In this document: piece by piece, positions 49,001-61,000 of the stretch
How positions within the stretch are numbered: the stretch's first letter is position 1
Layout: each line of letters begins with the position of its first letter
Source of the DNA: Promerops cafer
Lineage: Eukaryota; Chordata; Aves; Passeriformes; Nectariniidae
Direction: 5' to 3'
DNA length: 64,000 bases
Assembly (NCBI GenBank): GCA_013398275.1
Contig: VZSE01004132.1
Coordinates: 1,880-65,879, forward strand
Translations under genes and position numbers: made by a program
The notes under the pieces: model-generated
What the model was told of the DNA's origin: nothing
The model's input: only the letters and a program-made list of their open reading frames with translations
Database searches by the model: none

Positions 49001-52000
49001 TATCATAGGTGTTTTCTTAATTTACTTTCAACTTTCAGACTACACTTGAGGTAGCTGATACCCTGAACAGAACGCTGATTCTCTTGGAGACCAGCTGCAG
49101 GCCTCCATCTCAGGAGAGGCATCTGTTCATGGACATATATTTTGCCCAGTCAGAAATAAGCAGACTTCTTAACCACTTTGAGAACTCCCTGACTGCAATT
49201 TGTTGCCTGACAAACTTTCCTGTAGGGCTTGGAAGCAGATGTTCTTCTCTTTTTTGTGTCCTAGTCTGCAGCAGAGGCTCAGTCTTTGGCATTCTTGTCT
49301 GGGAAGTCTTCTGAAGGATAGTGACAATACTGTGACACTGGGGGCGCTACAAATTCTTAGTCTCTAAATGTCTGATCTACATAAAACCTGTGAAAATTGA
49401 GTCCCAATTTGTGACCAGTTGTAGCATGTTTAAAAATGTTATCATTCAGCTTTGTTTCACATGAATAAAACCATGATGAGATCATCCAGTCCTGGAGGTA
49501 AGGCAACAGCAGGCATGCAGATCAAGATAATGGATGTTCTTGACACTCTCTAACTGACGATACTGAACTGGAAAGGAATGCCCTTTCACCATTAGTGTTA
49601 CCCAGTTTTGGACATTCCTCATATTTTGGACACTTCTTTCTCCCATACAGGAATCTTTGGTGTCTGGGAGGACACAGGCAGCCATCATCTGCTGTATCAA
49701 AAAGCAAGCAGAAACTTGGTTCCCTCTTGCTGTATCAGTGGAGTGAGTGGAGTGGTGGAGTTAGAGATGCAGAGCTCTATTATTTTAAAGCAGATGATAA
49801 GTCTGGATCATGATATATGTCTTGGCAGAGATTTTCCTCAAGAGAGTGCTCAAGGTTAGATGTTGCCGTCCAGGGCAGGAATCTGTTTCATGATTCTTGT
49901 TTAAGTTTTGATGATCTCAGAATGTTTTCTTGCAAGCATTTATTTCTTTGGATTGTGGATTTGCTATGTGCCATTTTTCCCTTGTCCCACATGTTCCCAT
50001 AAGGTGATAAGGTTCGAACTAGAACTGTCATTCTGTTTGCAGATATCCTATAGGCTGTTTTTTTCCTTTTCAACACCACACCCCATTTTGGTGAAAATAA
50101 GTAAAGGTAATTTACACTGCCAATTGACAGGGGTGATTTAAAGGACACAGACACCAATGGAAAGAATGGTCTTCTTATTTTACAATGAATATTGAGGTAA
50201 TACAAAAGTAAAATTATGCATTCAATAAAACTACATGCTTGGCTTTAGCAACAAGCAAAAATAAGCAAGGTAGTGCACCTAGTCATTACTATAAGAGAGA
50301 AAGGATAGTGATTGAGAAAGATACATACATCATCAATTGCCTAAATACTTTACCATCATCCAGAGTCCGCAGTCACTGGGAAGCCCTGTTTTGCAGTGAG
50401 GACCTGGAGAACCCTTCCCAGCAGTTAGGAAAATCCTATGTGATGAGTCCACCCATAGGTGAGGTCTCCAAATTTGCCCTGAAAGTGGGTCCAGCAAAAG
50501 CTGGATCAAATCAGCAAGTTGAAGTGACTTGATTATATTTTTAACACAGAAACACCTGAATCTGATGGCACACTTCCCGAGCAGCCAATGCCAGGGCTTG
50601 GCCAGAGCCCAGGCCTTGGCTGGGAGGGTTTTCCCCTAAAAACCCTACAAGCAAGCCTCTATTCATGTCAGTTGGGAAAATTTCCTAAAATGATACATTT
50701 CTTGCAGATAACTACACAAGGTTATGTGAAAGTTTCTAAAGTACGCAGTTTGGTGTTAAACAGTGAGCATAAGCTCTTGGTCATCTGTTTTTAGCTAAAT
50801 AATACTGATGGTGTCAGTAGTCACACAGTGCTTGGGATCCATCTGGTAAGTCAACTCTGGCTTAGGCCTGCTGCTCAGGCCTGAGCACATCAACTGCTTT
50901 AGTAATAAATCTAATATTTACTCAGATTTATTGAAATGGTAACCATTTATATAAACAGCTGATTTGGCAGAGCTGAGGAACAGGCAAGCAACTGTTTGAA
51001 AGGGGAATGCTTTTCAGACCTTTTGCTAGTGTTGTTCTGTGGCATGCATAGCACTTCTCAAGGTAACTTCTCTTCACATTTTTAGTTTAAAAACACTGAA
51101 ATTTATTTTACAGTGTTAGGTTCTACATCAAAGAAACATCTAGCTTAACCTTCAATAAAATGTTCCTAAAAATACACTTCATGACAAAGCAAAACTTCTT
51201 TTAAGACTCTGAAGTTCTCCCTGCCAACTGAAACTATGCAAGGCCTTGAGCGCATTTCAAAAGGCGGTAAATGAAATTTTCTCTCTATTAATTTAAATTT
51301 TAGTAGCTGGACTTCCTTCATAGATCTTTGGTGCTGTAATCTTTTCTACAGCAGTAGAAGTCCCTTTTTTGCTCTGTTACAGTATCTAGTATTTTCACTG
51401 TCAGGCAAATGGAAGTTTAATTTTTCCTCTGTCTAGGTGTATCTATCTTCACAACTTTTCTTGTATGCCAGTTCTCTAGAGCAGCAGCCATAAACTGCAA
51501 AATAATCCTCCATGCTAATGGTAGATCATGAAGGTTCAGTTAAAAAAAGCTCTGCATTCACCAAACAGAAGTTAATACGGTAGTCTTCATCATTTTTGAG
51601 ATCAGTTTGCAACATTGTCAAGTCATTTAACTTAGTTTTTTGCTTTATCCCCTAAACGAGGACTAAAACTCTAAAGGTATCACCCATCTTTGTCATCTAA
51701 GGACATTGTCTGCATTGTCTGCACTTCCTGTGCATGTCTCTGTACTGAATGAAATTTGAATTTCAGTCTTAATTGTTGTTGTATGGATCAAGTGTATCCT
51801 AGAACTGTAGCCATACTGTAGCTTCTGTCTAAACTAAATTGTACCAGAGACTTTGGCATGTGTATCTGGAGGGATGCGTAAAGAATACTTATTTCAAAAG
51901 GCAGAAATTTGATTTCAAAGCATTAGTTTTTGCATTACTAGAATTTTTCTGTTCATATTAACAAAAGGTCAGAAAGCTGTCTCAGAAACATACATTGTCA

Positions 52001-55000
52001 AAACTTTGAGAAGTCTGAAAGTTGTGTGATACTGTTTTAACAAAAGGAATCTTGCTATAAGATTGCAGTCTATTAATACCGGTATTTATGACGTTAAAAT
52101 ATTTGTGATCAATATAAATTGCTGTTGTGTGATACAGTATCATCAGAAAGTGTGCCAGGAGTGGGGTTATGGAAGAAATCTTAACATTGCCTCTGTATGA
52201 GAGTGTTGAGAGAAAAAATACACCAGGGAAAAAACTTAACATGACAAGACTTCTGAGGATGATGTGCCTTCTTACTTTTCCAAGTTATGACCTAGATAAT
52301 AGTATTTTGAATTTATATCTACTTTAATCTGATTCTTAAGTTCATAAGTTGGCATCCAGCCTTTAGAATCCCACATGGATCTGTGAGAATTGAAGTCAAG
52401 ACAGTGAAATATATGGTGCAATCCTTTTTACAAGAGGTTGTAAGATAGGTTTTCTTGTATGTTGCAGAATGCGTGTTAATTTTCATTGTCTGAAGTTCCA
52501 CAATACAGTTTTAAATAATTCAGTGGTTTTGCTTTCTTCCTGCTTTACTGTGTATCCATCCAGTTTTTCTTTTTTTCTCCCTTTCCTTGTGCCTGCTCTG
52601 GTGCTTTTTCAGCTCTTCACCATGTCATAAAACTGACCTGTCAAAAGACTGAGGGTTATGGTCATTTTGGATGTTTGTTTTTTGGATTTGCTTTATGTAA
52701 TGGGTGATTTTTCATTGTTTTGAATTGGTTTATTGTGTAATTTCTTGGCTTTACTGTTAGAGCTGGCCTAAGTTGAGTGATAGATTAGGCCTTACTGTCA
52801 ACTGGGAGGAGTAGTAGAGGAAGAAAGGAAGCCAGACCACTGTTGACAAACTGGAGACATGACTCAACTGTATCGCCTATGACTGTAGTAACTGGTATTC
52901 TAATTAGTACTTGTACAGTTACTGTCCTTGAGGAATTTAGTAGCTACCATGTAACTGGATAGTCTTGTGTTTATGGGGTTTTCTGATATTTCTGGGTTTT
53001 TTCTTTTGGCTAGGATGTCTGTGCTGGTCAGTGCTGGCCAGTAATAATTGCTCCAAATGAGAGCTGCTGCTTTTGTAAATGAAGGGAAGTGGGGGCTGGC
53101 TAAAGGAAGAGTGCAGGCAAGATAGTTAAGTATAATTTCACAAACTGGGCTTGTCTGTACCCAACTAAGGTCTTACATGCAGATAGGGAACATCTAGTGT
53201 TTCTTAAAGTAGGCGGTAAGATCTGATATGTAGAGGACTGGAACTGATGATACTCACAGGAAATTGCCCTTGATAGTAAGAAAAAACTGAGGCAGACTTG
53301 CTGTGTCTCCCAGGTATTACCTTACAGGAAGGGGAGCAGCACTTCTTACTGGTGGCACTAAAAGCGCTGAGTTCGAAGATAAAACCACCAGCTCAAAAGA
53401 AGAAATTATCAGAGAAGTTTTTATCTCTACTGTGTTTAAGATCACTGAAGAAATAAATATGTTAATGGTTTGGACATAAGATGATTGTTTTGGGTGTTGT
53501 CAATGATGAACACAGTTGAGTTGATGCATGTTTGCTGGTGAAATGCAAAATATCAAATGTGTCAGTAGCAGAGTTGATTTGTTAGTAGTACTGTTGATTT
53601 TGCAGCAGCAGGACTACAGTTTTTCCTTCAACATTAGTGGTCTTTGAGACTGATGCAACTGTAATAATCAATTTTTTTTTCCTTGTGTTAAGACTGCTTT
53701 CATACCCTGCAGGAGTGAGTGTAGGAGTCCTGTATAACATTCTGATAATGCACTGACATTGGGTCATGGTGGATTGTGTCTCTGGGAATGTAATAAAGCT
53801 AAAGTTAACTTCGCTTTTTTGACTTACTTCTAAGTCTGTGCCACCCAGGACCTTGCCCTTCGTGCCCAGCCTTTGTGACGAAAACATGTGAATGTGGACA
53901 AACAAGGTAAGAATGCTTCTACTATGTAAATAAAAATTTAGTTATTATAAACAAAAAAACAGTTTAAAATTTTATGTACTAATTTTTTTCTTTCTTATAG
54001 TTTATTAAAAATATGCTGAACAAAGTTTAATCTGAGCTGTAACTTTTATTTGTGGTTGAAATGATTTGGAGAATTGTGTATTTTGAAAAAATGCAGTTAC
54101 TTGTAATTTTTCAAGAAAGAAAGTAAAAATAAGAAAAAAAGACCTGTCAGTTTATGATACATGTAGCTGAATTGTCTGAGCAGTCTGAAAGTTGATTCAA
54201 TTTTGAAATCCCATCCTAGTATTTATTCATTTTATTTGATAGAAGACTCTGAGAATTTAGTACAAAAAGGTTCACATCTTTTCTATCGGAATGAAATGAG
54301 GTCTTGAATTACTCAATTTCAGAAATAATAATTTCAAAAATAATGTGCTTTTCTCAGAAACGGTACAGAGAAGTCTATGGTGTATTCCAGACTTGAAAGC
54401 TGTCTTTTCCTTGCATGTTTGGTGCATATAGTGTCATTGCCAATAGCAAAACGGTACTGCCTATACTATGCGTGATCTCTCATAATCAGTTGGCCTGAAT
54501 CTTTAGAATCCCTTTTTCTAATTACCTAGAACCGATTCTGTGTAATAAATTGTTTGCCTGAGTTTGTTTACAGAACCACAAAAAACATAAACCTATTTCA
54601 GTGTTACATTCTTGCTCTGGAAAAAAGATTTTTCAGTTTTTTACAATTATTTCTCAGAGTTTGAGTCTAATACTAAACAATCTTAATTTTTCAGAAGGTA
54701 CTGCAATTTCTGTGGCAGTATTTGTAGATAAAAGTACATTTTCTTCAGCAGAAAAATGGATTGCTTGTAGATTACTGAATTTCATCTTCCATAGTAATAT
54801 TATCTCCTTTTTTTATTGTTTAGGGTTTTTTGTTTTGTTTTCTTTTGGTTTTGTGTTTTTGAGGGTTTTTTGTTGTTTTTCTGACTTCTTTCATTTAAAA
54901 GTTTAATAGATGCAACAACTTCGTTTTATTTTTTTTCCAGTTGTCAGCTACTTCACCAGATTGCTGATTTTTGTAATAGTATATTCGATACTTTAAACCT

Positions 55001-58000
55001 GCTTCAAAATAGCATTTCATCTGTACTGTATAATATCCGGGGTGTAAGGCATGGCATCACCAACTGAAGGATGTTTTAAAATTACTATTTCAAGTACCCA
55101 TTTTACAGCCATTGTATGAGCCATCCAGAGTTGAGAAAATAGGATAATTGATTTTGTCCCATTTTTTGACAATTTAATTAAAAACTCAGTTATTTTCATA
55201 GACATCTGATCCACTGTTAAGGCACATATCCCCTGTCTTGATTGTGTTCAATGGATTTAGGATTGTTTAAGTCTTCAGAAAGATGTCTGTATTGGAAAAG
55301 TCTGCTTTTCTGACAATGCATACATGAGTTCATACATTAGGTTCAAGTTTTAGTGTCACGAAGCCCGCTCTTACATTTAAACCAGGAGGAGTTACAATTC
55401 TTTACCAATCAGGTTACAGTGGGGAGGGGAGTGAGGTGGGACGCACGATCTAGCACCCTATAGGAAAGGCGTGGGGAGTGGAAAGGGTCACTTAGACCAG
55501 TGTGACAGATATGCAGAGAGGGGGGAAACTAGGATAAAACCAAAACCTTCAGGGCTGTGACAGGAACAAACCGGGGGGGGGAAAGACCCACCACCACAGT
55601 CTTGGGTTGTTTTCCCCCATTTTCGTCTGGAAAAATTCTGTACACTAACTACTGTTACAGGTGTTTTACTTTAGTGAGGTGGAAGAGGGGAAGCAACGGA
55701 AAAAGTAGGGGTGTTATTTCCTAAAAACTTTTGTTGATAAATTATGCTGCCTTTTTAAGATTTTGGCATTTTACTGAAAATGTATTTCCCTTTTTATTAA
55801 ATACTGTATAGATATCATGGTAGCTGACTGGCTATGGTGTCATTTCTCTGCAGTCATTCAGTTCGCTGTGGCCAATCAACAAAAATTCATTGTTCTAATG
55901 TATGTGGAAATACTTTAAACTGTGGAAAGCACAGCTGTACTCAAGTGTGTCATGCAGGAAAGTGTTCACCTTGCCAGTTAACAGTACAGCAAGGTAAGTA
56001 CTGAAATGCTTTACAGATATCCACCCTGTACAATGAAAACAAGAGGGTGGAAAAGATCAGTACCAAGAGGCAAGTGCCAGTTTTTACTTAACACAACCAA
56101 AATTTATTGTTGGAATCCTGCCATGATGATTAGGCTGTTGAAGCATGTGCCTTATTAGGACAGGCTGGTGATACTGGACTTCCTTAGCTTGAGAGGGCTG
56201 AGTAGTGGCTGTTCAGTAGCTAAAAAGTAATAGAGGAAGACAGAGATGGGCTATGCATGCGTGAAGGATGAGAGACAATGAGCTTAAATTCCTTGTAACT
56301 AGCTGTAAGGGAAACCTCTTTTGTTGGGGTTTTCAAGACCAACTGAATAAAACACTTGAGTAATGTGGTCTGATCTCATTGCTGATTGTGCTTTAGGTAA
56401 GGGTTTGGACTGACTAATCCTTTCTTACCTGAATTGTCCTCTGATCCTATGAATTTTTTACTACAATTATAAGAACTAATTAGACAGTACATGGAAGAAA
56501 AATAGAAAAACGTTTAGGAAAGTGTAACATGAATGGGGAGACAGAGACTAACATTCCAGAGCTCTTGTGACAAACAGCCTCAAGGTTATTCCTCCAGCTC
56601 CTTTTGTAGTAGCTCCAATTACCTATGTGATTCGTTGAGGTCTTAGCCCTGTCCAGCTCTCTGGCCAATGATTCATCTGTATTTAGAGCTGAATGACATT
56701 GGCTGAGGGTCCCTGTGTAGATTGAATCCAACCTATCCTTGCCCACCCAGGGACTCCAATGCCACATGAAGGCACATTTCAATAAGCTTCTCATGACTTC
56801 TGTTAAAATTTTCTAAACTTAGTCTTGAATGGAAATTAAATTGATGGAGTATGTATGCCAGTATATAAATAACTTTATAGAACAGTTTATACAGTAAATC
56901 GCGAGTTAATTTTCTCAACTTTTAAGGTAATAATTAACTTGTTATGTATACTGCTTTAATAAATAAACTTTTTGTGCACATAGTACCACTTTATCAAAAC
57001 AAATAATGCTGGAATTCCAACTTCTGTAGGACAGAATACTTTAATTGATGAAATAAATCTAAAGAGGAGCAACTTCTTTATCCTAAAAATTGACTGTAAC
57101 AATTTTTCAATTTTGCCTTTTTATATTTGCTGGAAGTGTTTTGTCACTGATATTCTCTTGTGTTTTCTGTGGAATGTTGCTTTCTTTCAGTGTGTTACTG
57201 TGGAAGCAACTTTAAAGAAGTATTGTGTGGATCAAAGGAAGAATTTTCTGACGGTTTTGGGAGTTTCTCATGTCAGAATATATGTGGCAAGTAAGATCAC
57301 TGTAACTTTTGCTCTTACAAAGAAAAAGGTCATTCTGTTTACAATGACTTATTGTGATACTCTTAGATACCTTTAAATTTTTTTCTTGTTTTCTGTTTTG
57401 TTTCTTTGATACTTTTTTTTTCCAGAAAATTAAATTGTGGGAGGCACAACTGTAAGCAAGTATGTCATCCTCAGCCTTGCCAGCTCTGTCCACGACTTCC
57501 ACAAGTTGTGTATCGTTGTCCCTGTGGTCAGACTCCTCTCAGCAAGTTACTGGAACTAGGATGTGTTGAACGTAAAATTTGCACAGATCCTATCCCATCA
57601 TGTGGAAAAACATGTGGCAAACCTCTTTCTTGTGGTAGCTATGGTAATTAGAAACTTCTGTATCAGAGTATTCGAAGTATCTCATAGTGTCACTGAAAGT
57701 CAGATGAATAGAACTCCTGAACACCAATGCAGCATTAAGAAGCAGGCATTCCTTATTGCGGCATCAGTTGCTGGGGGGGATAGCTTCACCTAGCATGCAT
57801 TCGATTCTCTGCAAACACGGTGCTTATATACTTTAATTACATACATATGCTTCACAATTTGCAGAAATCTCGTACATATTATAATTGCTCAATACCATAA
57901 AACTCTCCTCCTGACATAGTCTTTTTATGGTCCTATTTTGGCTGTGGTTGCATTCCTAAGCCAGATGTACTCACTGCTGCAGTCCCTTTATCTTCCCTCT

Positions 58001-61000
58001 GTCCTTGCTCTGGAAGCAGAGCACACCAGTTTCTTTGTTAAAAGTACACAGACACAGTCTTTGTTCTTAGATTAACCCTTTGATAGCAATAGTTTTGAAA
58101 ACAAAAAGTGGTCATTAAATATTTAATTTCAAGAAATAAATATTTATTAGCGATTTTGAGTTTTAACCAAAATGAGTGTAAAAACCACTGTAGAGCCTGC
58201 AGTCTGGCTGTGTTTTTATAATAATGCTTTAAAATAAGGAAATAAAACCCAGCTGTGCATAAGCTTGGTATCACTGACCAGTGATGCTCCTAATAAATAT
58301 GACGTTCCGGGTCATAGATTATTTTATTCTTAATATTTGTATTTTCATTTTGCTAGAGTTCATTCATACATGTGAAAGCCTTTGCCACGAAGGAGATTGC
58401 AGACCATGTTCTCACACATCAAATATTTATTGTAGGTGTGGCTTCAAAAAAAAGGTATGTAACCATGGAAACAGGTAATCTTTGCTGCTTTTTAAAGATG
58501 TGGAGAAAAAGGAGCTGAAGAAGCATGAAGGTGTACTGTGCTCCTTAGTTGCAAGAACCTATGTTGTATATTAACTGATAGATGGTATCTAGTTTATCCT
58601 GTGAAGTGGTAACATGCTTTTTACTATGAAGGCAAGTTTTAAAGCAGAGTTTTGACAGAGTTTGAACCGAGTTCTATTAGTGTAAACATTCTGCAAAATC
58701 CTATATTATTCTGGAGTACTTTTGTAGCATAAGGAAGTGGTAGTGTTGCCAAGAGTAAACTGAGAGAAGAAAGGCAGCCTAATTAAATCTTTATAGTAAT
58801 AGCTTGTAGTCTCCTTGTAGAAGTTTTAGTACAGACTATGTTGTTACTGATTCCTTTTCTTTGTACATTTATATAGCGTACATTTATATAGCGATCCTGC
58901 AGATCCTCAGCTATTGTTACTTAGTAATTATTATATTTTTAAACTATGTTACTTTCTGTAATCATAGCTTTGAAATTTTGGCTACTATCACAGAAGTTTT
59001 GATGACTTTTCTGACCTGTTATATGTCATCTGCAAGTAGAGATGGCTTCTTAATATGTAAGTCTGTATGTGCATAGAAATGACTGAGAGTTTGCTAGAGG
59101 TTGGAACAGTTTTCTCCTACAAGTTTGCTGAAGGTAGTTATGGGGTAGAAGGCTTTGGATTGCATTTTGAATCCTGAAATAAAGTAGTGAGGTTTTGGGT
59201 TTAATTTATGAAATTTCTCAAACACCAGAAAGATGCTTCTTTAAAAAGCGTTAACTACAGTGATAATTTAAATCAATTATGAAAAATGTGATACTCAGAA
59301 ATGACAGCTTAGAATATAAAGTGAATGGTTCAAATGTCAACAACATTATTTTCATCCATCACATTTTATTTTCATGTTGAGGTCTTTAGGTATAACTTTG
59401 TAGATCGTAACATTTGGCTTCTTCCTTTCTTCCGTCAGACTTGTGTTTTTGGGACAATTGGTCAAAGCACAGATTTATGCACTCTTGTCAGTATTCTCTG
59501 GGAGAGCTCTATTGGTTTCCATTATGCAGATTTCTGGTTTCTTGGGACAAGCCTGATTCTCTCAGTTTACAGTGACACTTAATTCTGCTGAATTAAGTGG
59601 AGAATACAAAACTACATTTTTTAAAAATTGGTATTGAATCTTTAAGGAATAAATATTGTGTTAAAAGATTTGAAGATTTTTTTTTTTTCCAGTTTTTATT
59701 TCACTTTTGTATACAGATGTGTTATACACATGGAAACTGAGTGTGCTTCTTTCATGTGACCAAGTGTTTTCTAGATAAGTATGTTTCAGTTGGTTCATCT
59801 ATTTTAATCTATTGGCTCCCTGTTTGTTTCCTAGGAAATCCCATGTGCTCTTCTCAGAAATAAAGGTACAAGGTTATGATACATACGTAATTTAAAATTG
59901 TTTAAAAATTATCACAGCTCATAGTAATTTGGGGTTTGATTGACAAAGTTGGCAAACAGCTGATCTGTAATGCATCTTTTATCTGTGCTTCTATGCCAAG
60001 TTAGTTATTTCTGCTGCTTGTTCATGGTGCTGGTCATGCTGCTATGTTTGGGAAAAGGTTTGAGATAAACATCTTTAGTTTTCTTTCATCTTTTACATAA
60101 GGAAAGACTTCTTCACATTTGATCTCAAAGATTTCAGACAATGTCTGTTTTATTTTGAACAGTTTCTTACACCACCTGCCATATTCAGTAAATTGCCATC
60201 CTCCTCCTACTCCCCCATCATCCTGTATAACTTGGTCAACTTGCACAGCTCAGATTGATTGTAATAGTTTTGCTCTGATCTTGCCTATGGTTCTGCGGAA
60301 ATACAAGCTTTCTTCACATTGTATGGTGCTGATCTTTGCAGCTGGTCTTTGCCTCTGACCATGGCAGAGAGTTCCGATTTGATGCTTCTTGGTATTCGGG
60401 ATGTAACATCTCAAAATTCCCCTTAGTGAAATCTTTACTTGATTGATCCCTGTCTACTGAGGTATTTATTTACAAGATATATGAGGAAGTAATACACATA
60501 TTTTCTAATTTGAGCTTTTGTCTATGAAGACTTTGCTCTTATAGAATCCAGAAGTGATTCCCTTTTGTTAGCTGTGTGGTAATAAGGATGTTCTTTGCTA
60601 GCAGTAATTTCATGAGCATATAGCAGTAGTTGTTTTTAGCTGACTTTTACTGCCCCACCAATTTAAGCAGTCTTAAATTGGATGTTCATGGTACTTCAGT
60701 GTATCAGAATATCCTGTTTTCTTTGTTCTATTGTGTGGAGTTTATGGTGTGAAGGTTAAGGGGAAATTAACTAGCTTCATGTATTCTGCTTTCCAAAATC
60801 CTTTTGAATAAGGGTTTCTTTAAAGAAAGGCACATGCCCATGTGGGGATAATTGTGAGAGAGAACAAGTAATTTAAAAGTTTGCTTGCTGGCTTACCTTG
60901 TGTTAGTCTCTCCTAGACCACACCCTGCAACGGCCTTAGCATAATACTGTGATTGCAGGTTTTATTCTCAGTATATACAAAGACCTAAAAGTTAGGACTT

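Noticed and set aside
50010..50026. Possible tRNA B box (GGTTCGAACT)
   Set aside because: No A box at the right distance and no cloverleaf could be formed around it.
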